Positions 35,469 to 43,905 of a stretch of DNA of 64,000 nt are shown here, in pieces. Origin of the DNA: Prauserella rugosa (lineage in GTDB: Bacteria > Actinomycetota > Actinomycetes > Mycobacteriales > Pseudonocardiaceae); assembly GCF_000719975.1 (NCBI RefSeq), contig NZ_JOIJ01000009.1, positions 134,225 through 198,224 on the forward strand, in the 5' to 3' direction. The position numbers and the translations under genes were made by a program. Positions within the stretch are counted from its first letter, which is position 1, and every line of letters starts with the position of its first letter. Below the pieces are notes generated by a model. It saw nothing but the letters and a program-made list of their open reading frames with translations, had not been told where the DNA came from and did no database searches.

Positions 35469-38058
35469 GGAGCAGCTCCGCGGGGACAGCGGCACGCGCC
35501 GACCGTACCGCGAACCACGCGGTCGCCGTGACGACGAGAGCGGTTCCGACCAGTGTCAGGACGACCAGCGGCGCCGGATTGGGCAGGTGGGCCACCGGCG
35601 ATAGCCACCGGACCGGGTCGAAGCGCGGCACCGCAATCGCCGCGACGGTGACCCCGCAGACGAGGCCGACGAAGGCCGCCACGCCGCCGACGCCACCGAG
35701 TTCGGCCAGGTGACTGCGCAGCAGTCCGCTTCTGCGCATGCCCATCCGCACGAGCAACGAGGCGGCGAGCGCGTTCTGCCTCCGCCGCGTCTCGGTCGCC
35801 ACCACGACGGTCATGACCGCGACCACGGCGAGCACCACGCCGAGGAGGGTGACGAACGAGAACGTCCACTCGACCACCCGGAAGGGCAACGCGTCGAACA
35901 CCGCGTCCCTGGTCTCCGGGTTGGGGTGCGCCAACCCGGCATCGCGTAGTGGTGCGACGAGCGCGTCGAGCGGTCCCGTCGACAGGAGTGTCCACCGGGT
36001 CACGGCTTCGACCTGCTCGCCGGACAGCGCGGTGCGGGACACGACGTAGCCGGGATCGTCGGTGAGGAGCGGAAACGCCTCGACGTCGGCGATCGCCCGC
36101 AGCGGTGTATCCCCGACGTCGGGTGCGGGACCGGACGGCCCGCCGACCCGGATGGCGGGAAGCTCGCCGTCCACGGGCGCGTCCATGCGGGTGAAGAGCG
36201 TCCGCAGGTGGTTCTCGTCGAGCCCGCTCGTCCACGCGACCCCGAGGAACGTTGCCGGGTCGACGACGGCCACGCGTGGATCGGTGCCCGTGGAGTTGAT
36301 GCGGCCGACCAGTGTGGTGCCCTCGCGCACGCCGTCGGGGACGGGAACCTCGCCGACGGCGACCGCGTGTTGCACGTCCACAGCGGACTCCGCTCCGACG
36401 TACATGCCGGTCTTGTCGGCCAGGGCGGACCGCTGGGCCGTCGAGACCGCGCTGCCGACGGCGAGTGTCCCGACGGCAAGCACGCTGATCACCAGGACAC
36501 CCACCACCGGGCCGGGAGTGGCGGCGAGCCTGCGCAGCGCCAACTGCAGGGCGGGCCGCGACCACCACCGGACCCGGTGCGAGAGTCGCAGCGCCAACAC
36601 GGCAAGCCGGGCCGTGACGATGCCGACGGTCAGCACCACGGCCACCGGATACGACAGCGCGAGCGGATCCACCTGAGGCAGCGGGTCTCCGGTGGCTGAC
36701 GTGCCACCGTAGTCGGCCAGCCGCAGCCATCCGATGAGCGCCACGGCGGCGGTGCCCAGCTCCCACGGGACGTAGGCGAGCAGACCGCGGGCACTCGGTG
36801 CACGGCCCCGTGCGGGTTCCGGCCGGCGGAACTCCCGGCGTGCGCGCGTCGTGACGACCGCGCCCACCGACAGCGCCGACACCACCGTCGCGGCGACCCC
36901 GCAGGCCGCCGCGACGGCGATGCCGCCGCCGTCGACCGGGCCCGCAGGCCCGTATGCGGGAAGTGCCCACCACGCGGCCACGACTCCCAGCGCTCCACCG
37001 AACAAGATCGGTGCTCCGAGTTCGGCCAGAGCCAATCCGCCGACCGCGGCCGGACGATGACCGCGGGTGAGGTGCAGGCGCACCTGCCGGTGGCGTCGCT
37101 GGTACCACTGCAGGCCGAGGACCGCCGCGCCTGTGCACCCGATCAGCACGGCCAGGACGGCCAGGGGAGCGATCGACAGTCCCACGTTCGCCCGCGCCTG
37201 GTGTGCCAGCTCCACCGACCGCGCGAACGGAGTGGAGCCGTGGGTCAGCGCGCCGTGCCCGTCGTCTCGGAGCGTCTGTTCGACGTCGGCGATGAGCGCG
37301 TCGGCTCGCCGGAGTCGGTCGGTGGCTTCGGCGAGCGTGGACGGCGGTGGCGTGCGGAACGTGACGGTGAGGCGTTCGAGCTCGCTGAAGGGGCGCGTCG
37401 CGGTGTCGAAGGACGCACGGTCGGTCGCGAACAGTACCGGGCCGGTGAGCGTGTCCACGAGCCGGTTGGGCATCGACAGGTCCCGCACCGAACACCACGG
37501 TCCCGGCGCAGGCAGGTGCAGGTCGCGGTAGATGCCCGTGGTGGGCGGCAACAGCCCTTCGTGCCCGCGGGTGCCCAGCGGAATGCCTTCGGCGTCGGCG
37601 AGCTCGGTCCCCATCCACAGGCCGGGTGAGGCGTTGCCGCGCAGCAGCTCGAGATCGCCGGTTCCGCCGGTGCGGTAGCCGACCCGGAAGTCGAACTTCT
37701 CGCCGCCGAACTCGGCGTTCCCGACCGGTGTGAACATGCTGACCACCGGCGCGCCGAAACCGTGTCGCGAGGCGCGGTCACGGACGACGTCAATCACGGT
37801 TTGCGCGTCACGCGGATCCACCGACGGCGAGGTGAACACGGGACCGTACTGGTCCTCGCACACGCTCCCGTGTCGTTCGGTGAGCGCGGCGCCGGCGGCC
37901 GCCTGGGCGTGCAGCGGGGTGGCGGTCGCCAGGAAGGACGTCAACAACGCCGTGACGGCGGCAACCACGACCACGAGCGGACTGGACATGGCGGCCCGCG
38001 GAGCCCTCCGCCATGCCAGGGCGAGCCGGAAGCGGCGTGACCGCCGCACCTTGCGCAT
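35461..38058 (-). CDS. FtsX/MacB-type ABC permease
   Basis: The 865-residue membrane protein has an N-terminal helix (about 26-50), a large extracellular domain, and two FtsX-like blocks of helices (about 300-560 and 755-860), with another external domain between. Its length matches the double-FtsX permeases of actinobacteria. The ATG at 38058 opens an Arg-rich N-terminus before the first helix. It is the first gene of a permease-ATPase-ATPase operon with overlapping ends. Lipoprotein, peptide or cell-wall functions are possible; no substrate can be read. Confidence 0.88.
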   Translation of the reverse strand: MRKVRRSRRFRLALAWRRAPRAAMSSPLVVVVAAVTALLTSFLATATPLHAQAAAGAALTERHGSVCEDQYGPVFTSPSVDPRDAQTVIDVVRDRASRHGFGAPVVSMFTPVGNAEFGGEKFDFRVGYRTGGTGDLELLRGNASPGLWMGTELADAEGIPLGTRGHEGLLPPTTGIYRDLHLPAPGPWCSVRDLSMPNRLVDTLTGPVLFATDRASFDTATRPFSELERLTVTFRTPPPSTLAEATDRLRRADALIADVEQTLRDDGHGALTHGSTPFARSVELAHQARANVGLSIAPLAVLAVLIGCTGAAVLGLQWYQRRHRQVRLHLTRGHRPAAVGGLALAELGAPILFGGALGVVAAWWALPAYGPAGPVDGGGIAVAAACGVAATVVSALSVGAVVTTRARREFRRPEPARGRAPSARGLLAYVPWELGTAAVALIGWLRLADYGGTSATGDPLPQVDPLALSYPVAVVLTVGIVTARLAVLALRLSHRVRWWSRPALQLALRRLAATPGPVVGVLVISVLAVGTLAVGSAVSTAQRSALADKTGMYVGAESAVDVQHAVAVGEVPVPDGVREGTTLVGRINSTGTDPRVAVVDPATFLGVAWTSGLDENHLRTLFTRMDAPVDGELPAIRVGGPSGPAPDVGDTPLRAIADVEAFPLLTDDPGYVVSRTALSGEQVEAVTRWTLLSTGPLDALVAPLRDAGLAHPNPETRDAVFDALPFRVVEWTFSFVTLLGVVLAVVAVMTVVVATETRRRQNALAASLLVRMGMRRSGLLRSHLAELGGVGGVAAFVGLVCGVTVAAIAVPRFDPVRWLSPVAHLPNPAPLVVLTLVGTALVVTATAWFAVRSARAAVPAELLRV

Positions 38059-38240
38059 GCAGCGGGACTGTACTGCGCGCGACGGGCGTCGGTACGCGAT
38101 TCGTCGGAAACGCCCCGGACAGCGATCAGGACGGGCGAGGGCCGCCGGGCTGGTCACGCGACGAGAACCCGTCCGGCCAGGCCCCGGCGCGCTGTGGCCG
38201 AGGGCGATCTCGGTGCCCAGGCCGTCCGCGGCGATGCTCC

Positions 38241-39197
38241 TCAGCTGGTCGGTTCGTGCGCGGTGTTCTTGGTGCGCCCGGTGTGCTCGATGCGGTTGCC
38301 GAGACCGTCGAGTTCGGCGCGGGTGTCGGCGTCGAGGTGCACGTCGACCGCACGGAGGTTCTGTTCGAGGTGGGCTGGCTTGGTGGTGCCGGGGATCAGC
38401 AGGGTCTGCGGCGCATGGCCGAGCAACCAGGCCAGGCCCACCTGCGCGGGACTCGCGTCCGTGCGTTCCGCAGCGGCGAGTACGGCCGGGTGGGCCGTCA
38501 CACCGGAACCGAGCGGGAAGAACGGCACCCAGGCGATGTTCCGGGCACGGCACTCGTCGAGCACCGGCGCGTCGGTGCGGTCGAGCAGGTTGTAGTGGTT
38601 CTGCACGCAGGCGATTCCGACCGGGAGTGCCTGCCGGAGTTGCGCGCGGGTCACGTTGCTCAGTCCGATGTGGCCGATCGTGCCCGCCTGGCGCAGATCC
38701 GCGAGCGCGGCGAGTTGGTCGTCCAGGTCGACGACCTGGTCACCACTGGCCCGGATGCCGGGTCCGCCGCCGTCGAGACGGCGCAGGTTCACGAGGTCGA
38801 TCCGGTCGACACCCAGACTGCGCAGATTCGCCTCGACCTCGGCGCGTAGCTGCTCCGGACGCTGGGCCGGGGCCAATCCGTACTCGGCGGCGGGTTCGTG
38901 AGTGGCGCCGACTTTGCTCGCGATCAGCACGCCGTCTCGCTGCTGCGCGAGCGCGCTGCCGATCGCCTCGTTGACGGCGCCTGCGCCGTAGAAGTGGGCG
39001 GTGTCAACGTGATCGACGCCGAGTTCCACGGCGCGGCGCAGAAGGGCGATCGCCTCCTGCCGCGGAACGTGCTCCAGTTGCATCGCGCCGTAACCGACTC
39101 GGTGCACGCGCCGGTCGCCGAGCAGTCCTCGCACGTCGGCGTCGGCTTCGGGCGGCGTGTTGGCGGTGTCGGTGGGCTTGGTGGGCTTGGTGGGCAT
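38241..39197 (-). CDS. Aldo/keto reductase
   Basis: The 318-residue TIM-barrel NADPH-dependent oxidoreductase has the catalytic Asp65, Tyr70 (AHFYGAG) and Lys95 (IASKVG). The usual catalytic His of the family is replaced: the strand reads DLVNLRRLDGG. NADP contacts appear near LLIPGTTKPAHLEQN. The N-terminus contains KPT repeats from a nine-base tandem repeat. A GGGAGGT ribosome site precedes the ATG. It is divergent from a TetR gene with two palindromic operators between them, so it is probably the regulated target. Confidence 0.92.
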   Translation of the reverse strand: MPTKPTKPTDTANTPPEADADVRGLLGDRRVHRVGYGAMQLEHVPRQEAIALLRRAVELGVDHVDTAHFYGAGAVNEAIGSALAQQRDGVLIASKVGATHEPAAEYGLAPAQRPEQLRAEVEANLRSLGVDRIDLVNLRRLDGGGPGIRASGDQVVDLDDQLAALADLRQAGTIGHIGLSNVTRAQLRQALPVGIACVQNHYNLLDRTDAPVLDECRARNIAWVPFFPLGSGVTAHPAVLAAAERTDASPAQVGLAWLLGHAPQTLLIPGTTKPAHLEQNLRAVDVHLDADTRAELDGLGNRIEHTGRTKNTAHEPTS

Positions 39198-39229
39198 CGC
39201 GCTGACCTCCCACTAGTCTGGGACATAGA

Positions 39230-39243
39230 CGGAGGATCCTCCG
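39230..39243. promoter_or_regulatory. TetR operator copy 1 (perfect palindrome)
   Basis: CGGAGGATCCTCCG is a 14-bp perfect palindrome in the divergent gap between the aldo/keto reductase and TetR genes, 33 bases from the reductase start. A second, near-identical copy follows 39 bases later. Confidence 0.7.
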
Positions 39244-39268
39244 CCTATGAGTCACGGTACACCGAAAA

Positions 39269-39282
39269 CGGAGGACCCTCCA
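39269..39282. promoter_or_regulatory. TetR operator copy 2
   Basis: CGGAGGACCCTCCA repeats operator copy 1 with changes at two positions and keeps the GGAGG and CCTCC half sites. It ends three bases before the preferred TetR start, so binding would block TetR expression. Confidence 0.65.
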
Positions 39283-39285
39283 GAT

Positions 39286-39900
39286 ATGTCGGGCGACGGT
39301 CAGGGACGGGAGCGCGCGGACGCGCGGCGGAACCGCGGGCGGATCGTCGAAGCGGCGCTGGCGGCGTTGAGCGATTCGCAGGGCACGGCGTCGCTGGAGT
39401 CGATCGCGCGCCGTGCAGGCGTCGGCATCGGGACCCTGTACCGGCACTTTCCGTCCAGGGAGGCGCTGATCGAGGCGGTGTACCGCGACGAACTGGGACA
39501 GCTGTGCGATGCCGCGGGCGAGCTCGCCGCCACGTTGCCTCCCGAACGAGCGCTGCGCACGTGGATGGGCCGCTACGCCGACTTCGTCGCGACCAAGCAC
39601 GGAATGGCCGAGGCGTTGCGAGAGGTGATCGCCTCGGGGGCCGTCACGTCCGACGACACGCGCAGACGGCTCGGCGAGGCGGTCCGGGGGATGCTCGACG
39701 CAGGGGCGGAAAGCGGCCGCCTGCGCGGCGACGTGCCCGCAGAGGACGTTGTCGCACAGATGGCCGGGGTGCTGCTGGCGTGCCAGCGACCGGATCAACG
39801 TCCGCAGGTCGATCGACTGCTGGACCTGCTGATCGACGGCCTCAGCCCTGACCGCAGCCCCGACCGAGCCGCACACACGGACGAGCACCGGGCGAACTGA
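39286..39900 (+). CDS. TetR-family regulator of the aldo/keto reductase
   Basis: The 204-residue protein has a TetR helix-turn-helix (TASLESIARRAGVGIGTLYRHFPSREALIEAVY) and an alpha-helical C-terminal domain. The ATG at 39286 (MSGDGQGRERADARR) is preferred because it leaves both palindromes upstream; an ATG at 39247 would put the second operator inside the gene. Divergent arrangement and paired operators support autoregulation plus control of the reductase. The inducer is unknown. Confidence 0.9.
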   Translation: MSGDGQGRERADARRNRGRIVEAALAALSDSQGTASLESIARRAGVGIGTLYRHFPSREALIEAVYRDELGQLCDAAGELAATLPPERALRTWMGRYADFVATKHGMAEALREVIASGAVTSDDTRRRLGEAVRGMLDAGAESGRLRGDVPAEDVVAQMAGVLLACQRPDQRPQVDRLLDLLIDGLSPDRSPDRAAHTDEHRAN

Positions 39901-39918
39901 ACACGATTCCGGATGGGG

Positions 39919-39969
39919 CGGTGCCGCCGGCGTCGCGGTGTGGGGCGGGCCCGCGCACCGGCGGCACCG
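39919..39969. terminator. Hairpin between convergent TetR and MFS genes
   Basis: CGGTGCCGCCGG and CCGGCGGCACCG form a 12-bp perfect stem around a 27-base GC-rich interior. It lies in the 72-base gap between two convergent stops, where a bidirectional terminator is expected. Confidence 0.5.
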
Positions 39970-39972
39970 GGA

Positions 39973-41364
39973 TCAGCTCGCCGTGGGGGTGCGTGCGGGC
40001 ACGTCGCCGTTGAGTTCGGCGTCGATCTCCTCGAGCGTACGGCCCCGGGTCTCGGGCAGCTTCCGGTGCAGGAACAGCAGCCCGAGGCCGCCGAGCACCG
40101 CGTACAGCCAGAACAGTCCGCTCGGCGACAGTGCGTTGATCGTGGTCAGCACCGTGACCGAGATCAGCAGGTTCAGGATCCAGTGGGTCGCCAGCCCCGC
40201 GCTGCCTGCTTTTCCGCGCACCTCTGTCGGGAACACCTCGCTGTTGACCAGCCACATCGCCAGACCCAGGCTCGCCGAGAAGGACGCCTGGTAGACCATG
40301 AGGAACGTCAGCAGCACGCCCGCCCAGATCCCGTCGAGATCGGTGAAGGCGTAGACCGCGCCGATCACCACGAGCGAGAGCACGACCAGTCCTGTCCCGC
40401 CGAGGACCAACGGCCGCCTGCCGATGCGGTCGACCAGGAGTAGGCCGACGAGCGTGAAGCCGACGTTGGCCACACCGAGACCGACCGACGACAGAATCGC
40501 GGCCGAGTCTCCGAATCCGGAGCCGGTCAGCAGCGTCGGGGTGTAGTACGTGACGGCGTTGACGCCCACGAGCTGGTTCGTCGCCGCGACACCGACGCCG
40601 AGGATGATTCCCGGCCGGAACCGCGAGGAGAGCAGATCGCGGAAGGTGTAGGTCTTCTCGGCACGCATGGCCGCCGTGATCTCCGCGATCTCGTCGTCGA
40701 CGGCCTGCGCGGACCGGCTGCGCAACAACAGCGCTCGGGCCTCGCCGTCCCGCCCCTGGGACAGCAGCCATCGCGGACTCTCCGGCAGCAGCGGCAGGGC
40801 CACGAGCATCACGAGTGCGGGGACGGCGGCGACCGCCAGCATCCAACGCCAGGCCTGCGAGTCCGACAGGACATAGCCGGTGATGTACGAGATCAGGATG
40901 CCGGAGGAGATCATGAGCTGGTTCACCGACACGAGCCGGCCACGCAGATGGGCCGGCGCGATCTCCGCGATGTAGGCGGGCACAGCCACCGACGCGGCAC
41001 CGATCGCCAGACCCAGCAGAATGCGGGCCAACAGCAGGACAACCATCGAGGCGGCGAGGCCGGAGGCGATCGCACCTGCGAGGAACAGCACGGCGACAGC
41101 CAGGAGCGTGCGCCGCCTGCCGATCCGGTCCATGATCGCGCCGCCCGCCGCGACGCCGATGATGGCGCCGACCAGCAGCGAGGCGACCACGAACTCCTTC
41201 GCCTGATCGCTGAGGTCGAACTCCGGGCCGATATACAGCAGTGCCGCCGAAATGATGCCGGTGTCGTAACCGAACAGAAGGCCGCCGAATGCCGCGATCA
41301 CCGTCGCACCCGCGCCCGCGCTCTTGCGTGGACGCGCGCTCCCGACGACAGCGCTGTCGTTCAT
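39973..41364 (-). CDS. MFS sugar:proton symporter
   Basis: The 463-residue protein has twelve predicted helices and the sugar-porter signatures FGYDTGIISAAL, DRIGRRRTLL, PESPRWLLSQGR, DRIGRRPLVLGG and PETRGRTLEEID. It is similar to XylE/GalP/IolT-type transporters, so a monosaccharide or polyol is the likely cargo. A pair of LacI-type operators lies in its promoter region, shared with the divergent lacI-type gene. The same operators recur before the kinase genes, linking uptake to that pathway. Confidence 0.94.
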   Translation of the reverse strand: MNDSAVVGSARPRKSAGAGATVIAAFGGLLFGYDTGIISAALLYIGPEFDLSDQAKEFVVASLLVGAIIGVAAGGAIMDRIGRRRTLLAVAVLFLAGAIASGLAASMVVLLLARILLGLAIGAASVAVPAYIAEIAPAHLRGRLVSVNQLMISSGILISYITGYVLSDSQAWRWMLAVAAVPALVMLVALPLLPESPRWLLSQGRDGEARALLLRSRSAQAVDDEIAEITAAMRAEKTYTFRDLLSSRFRPGIILGVGVAATNQLVGVNAVTYYTPTLLTGSGFGDSAAILSSVGLGVANVGFTLVGLLLVDRIGRRPLVLGGTGLVVLSLVVIGAVYAFTDLDGIWAGVLLTFLMVYQASFSASLGLAMWLVNSEVFPTEVRGKAGSAGLATHWILNLLISVTVLTTINALSPSGLFWLYAVLGGLGLLFLHRKLPETRGRTLEEIDAELNGDVPARTPTAS

Positions 41365-41500
41365 CTCCTCGACTCCCGTTGTCTCGTGAGTGTCTCGTGA
41401 CCTGTGTCCTAATCGCGCGGCGATCCGCAGATCCCAACCCTTCCCGAGGAGAGGGCGGGCCGCAGGTGCCGTGCCGTGTCGGCACAGTAGACGTGCCTAT

Positions 41501-41514
41501 GTCACCGATGTCAA
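41501..41514. promoter_or_regulatory. LacI-type operator O1
   Basis: GTCACCGATGTCAA lies between the divergent MFS and lacI-type genes. It matches the consensus GTCACCGGTGTCAT at 12 of 14 positions. The centre ACCGRT is the palindromic core usual for LacI-family sites. Confidence 0.65.
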
Positions 41515-41524
41515 GACAGTACAC

Positions 41525-41538
41525 GTCACCGGTGTCAT
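41525..41538. promoter_or_regulatory. LacI-type operator O2
   Basis: GTCACCGGTGTCAT lies exactly 24 bases from O1 in the same orientation. It is identical to operator O3 in front of the kinase genes 2.3 kb away. Confidence 0.72.
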
Positions 41539-41657
41539 AACCTCATAACGGCGACTCGCCGGCAGAGTGGCACGCCGGGGCGTCCGGAATCGATACACTG
41601 CCCGGCGAAGCCGACACACCGGCAGCGCCTCCTCGTCGAAAGGATTCCCGCGATCCC

Positions 41658-42650
41658 ATGACCACGATGCGAGATGTCGCCGCGCTCGCCGGAGTGAGTG
41701 CGAAGACGGTGTCGCGGGTGTTCAACAACGACGAGCACGTGTTGCCCGAGACCCGCGCGCGGGTCGAACTGGCCATGCGCGAGCTGAGCTACGTGCCGAA
41801 CGCGGTGGCCACGACGTTCCGGAACGGACGTGCACCGGTGGTGGGGGTCGTCGTTCCGGACCTGCTCGATCCGTTCTTCGCGGCCGTCGCCGAGTCCGTC
41901 AACCAGGTGGCGGTCGAACATGGGATGTCCACGATGGTCACCACGATCGGCGACGACGCCCGGCAGGAGGGGACCCTGGTCGGCCGGTTGCTCAGCCAGT
42001 CGCTGAGCGGGCTGGTGATCGCTCCGGTCGCCACCGACAACGCGTATCTGGCGCGGTGGGCCGAGAAACTGCCCATCGTGTTCGTCGACCGCGCACCGAG
42101 CGGCGTGTCGGCCGACGCGTTCCTCGAGGACGACGAGGGTGGTGCGCGGATGGGCGTGGAGCACCTGCTCGCGCGGGGTCATCGGCGGATCGCGTTCGTC
42201 GCCGACCTTTCGGACGTGCCCACCGGCCGCAGCCGGTTGCGTGGCTACCGTGCGGCATTGTCCGAGCACGGCATTGATCGCGACGAGACCTACGAGATGT
42301 TCGGGGTGCTCGACCGCGAGAGCGCAGCCGACGCGGTGGCGCGACTGGCTGCACTGCCCGAACCGCCGACGGCGATCTTCTCCTCGAACGCTCGCAGTAC
42401 GATGGCTCTGGTCCCGGTGCTGCGCCGCCAGCCCCACGCCGTCGTCGGCTTCGGCGACTTCCCGATGGCCGACATGGTGACGCCGGCGATGACGGTGATC
42501 GACCAGGATCCGGCACTGCTCGGCGACCACGCCGCGCGGCGGGTGTTCGACAGGCTGGAGCATCCGAAGCGGCGCTTCCGCAGACGCACCGTGCTTCCGG
42601 TGCGGCTCATCGAACGTGAATCCTGCAAGGTGGCCCCACCGACACAGTGA
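41658..42650 (+). CDS. LacI-family transcriptional regulator
   Basis: The 330-residue protein has an N-terminal LacI helix-turn-helix (MRDVAALAGVSAKTVSRVFN, then the hinge region YVPNAVATTFRNG) and a periplasmic-binding-like sugar domain (VGVVVPDLLDPFFAAVAESV). Four matching operators in this locus make it the likely local repressor of sugar uptake and catabolism, including its own gene. The inducer is unknown. Its last 44 bases overlap the convergent kinase-HAD gene. Confidence 0.94.
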   Translation: MTTMRDVAALAGVSAKTVSRVFNNDEHVLPETRARVELAMRELSYVPNAVATTFRNGRAPVVGVVVPDLLDPFFAAVAESVNQVAVEHGMSTMVTTIGDDARQEGTLVGRLLSQSLSGLVIAPVATDNAYLARWAEKLPIVFVDRAPSGVSADAFLEDDEGGARMGVEHLLARGHRRIAFVADLSDVPTGRSRLRGYRAALSEHGIDRDETYEMFGVLDRESAADAVARLAALPEPPTAIFSSNARSTMALVPVLRRQPHAVVGFGDFPMADMVTPAMTVIDQDPALLGDHAARRVFDRLEHPKRRFRRRTVLPVRLIERESCKVAPPTQ

Positions 42651-43821
42651 GCCGGTCCAGGCCGTCGACCACTGCGTCTGCACCGGCCAGGTCCTCGGCC
42701 GGCACGGTTCCCAGCACCCCGACGACACCGCAGCCGGCCGCGCGTGCGGCGGCGACCCCAGCCGGGGCGTCCTCCATCACCAGGCACCGTTCGGGTGCGA
42801 CACCCAGCCGCGCCGCGGCACGCAGGTAGGGCTCGGGATCGGGCTTTCCGGCGTGGACGTCGTCCGCGGTGACGAACACCGGCGGCGGCTCGATACCCAC
42901 CGCGGCCAGGCGTGCGCGTGCGATGGAGGAAGTTCCCGACGTCACGAACGCATACCGGTCGAAGGGGAGGGTATCGACGAGTTCGCGTGCCCCCGGTACC
43001 GGTTCGACGGTGGCCGCATCCTCGACCTCGAGCTGTTCGATCCGCCGCACCCCGTCGGCGACGTCGCCGGCTGGGACGAGCCGTTCCAGGAGTGCCCGTG
43101 CGGGGCGGCCGTGGTTCTTCGCCACCGGCGCCGAGGGGAGGCCGAGTTCCGCACCGAAGCGGTCCCACGACCGCAGCACCGAGGCCGTCGAATCGGCGAG
43201 CACTCCGTCCACATCGAACAGCACGGCATCGTAGTCGCGTCCGAAAACGACGGCCCTGCTGTCGACGGGAATCCGATGACCGAGCGCGCGGCGCGCCCGG
43301 AACCGCTGCTGCTCGGGAGTCAACTGGGCCTCGATCGCGATGTGCGGCACCCGCGGAACCGGCGGCGGAGAGTCCGCGGGCCGGTGGGTGTCGCGTGCCG
43401 CGCCACGCTCGGCGCGGCGACGTGCAAGCAGTGCAGGGTCGCCGGCGAGGTGCACCATGTGGACGTCCGCACCTGACAGCTCGTCGATGAGCTCCTGCCA
43501 TTCCGGACCACCCGACAGTTCCGCGGTGAACGGGGCGACGAGCACGGCCTGGCCACAGGTCGATGCCACATCGGCCGCCGTGGCGCGCAACGCAGCGTAG
43601 CGGGCGGCGCGGATGGTGTCGGCGTGCGGCGGGGCGAGCCAGTGCGTGCGCAACACCGGACCGTGGAGTCGGTCGAGCAGCGTCGAGGTGAGGGTGTCGA
43701 GGTCCAGCAGCGGCGCGCCGAGTTCGGTCGCGAGACTCCGTCCGAGGGTCGTCTTCCCGCTCCCCGCCGGACCCGCGACGGCGATCACGAGCGGCCGGGT
43801 GGTTTGACAACGCGACGTCAT
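42607..43821 (-). CDS. P-loop kinase-HAD phosphatase fusion protein
   Basis: Residues 1-165 form a nucleotide-binding kinase-like domain with Walker A GPAGSGKTT (17-25). Residues about 195-400 form a HAD hydrolase with motif I LFDVDGVLADS, motif II VTSG, motif III lysine in GKPDPEPYL, and motif IV MEDAPAG, close to beta-phosphoglucomutase-like sugar phosphatases. Two opposing activities in one 404-residue chain are unusual. The gene is divergent from the FGGY kinase gene, with operators O3 and O4 between them, so it belongs to the sugar regulon. Substrates are unknown. Confidence 0.88.
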   Translation of the reverse strand: MTSRCQTTRPLVIAVAGPAGSGKTTLGRSLATELGAPLLDLDTLTSTLLDRLHGPVLRTHWLAPPHADTIRAARYAALRATAADVASTCGQAVLVAPFTAELSGGPEWQELIDELSGADVHMVHLAGDPALLARRRAERGAARDTHRPADSPPPVPRVPHIAIEAQLTPEQQRFRARRALGHRIPVDSRAVVFGRDYDAVLFDVDGVLADSTASVLRSWDRFGAELGLPSAPVAKNHGRPARALLERLVPAGDVADGVRRIEQLEVEDAATVEPVPGARELVDTLPFDRYAFVTSGTSSIARARLAAVGIEPPPVFVTADDVHAGKPDPEPYLRAAARLGVAPERCLVMEDAPAGVAAARAAGCGVVGVLGTVPAEDLAGADAVVDGLDRLTVSVGPPCRIHVR

Positions 43822-43844
43822 GCTCCCGATGATAGCCGTCGTAA

Positions 43845-43858
43845 GTCACCGGTGTCAT
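43845..43858. promoter_or_regulatory. LacI-type operator O3
   Basis: GTCACCGGTGTCAT is identical to O2. It lies between the divergent kinase-HAD gene (start 43821) and FGGY kinase gene (start 43906), where it can control both. Confidence 0.72.
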
Positions 43859-43868
43859 GGGCTGTCAT

Positions 43869-43882
43869 GTCACCGGAGTCAT
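43869..43882. promoter_or_regulatory. LacI-type operator O4
   Basis: GTCACCGGAGTCAT differs from O3 at one base and lies exactly 24 bases from it, reproducing the O1-O2 spacing. It ends 23 bases before the FGGY kinase start. Confidence 0.68.
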
Positions 43883-43905
43883 GAGACGTGGGAAGGGGCG
43901 GGCCG

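Noticed and set aside
39247..39285. Earlier ATG for the TetR gene
   Set aside because: It would place the second operator within the coding region, and the extra 13 residues add no similarity.
41471..41485. GTGCCG-TGT-CGGCAC palindrome as a fifth LacI operator
   Set aside because: Its sequence is unrelated to the GTCACCGGTGTCAT motif; it is a short GC hairpin of the kind expected by chance.
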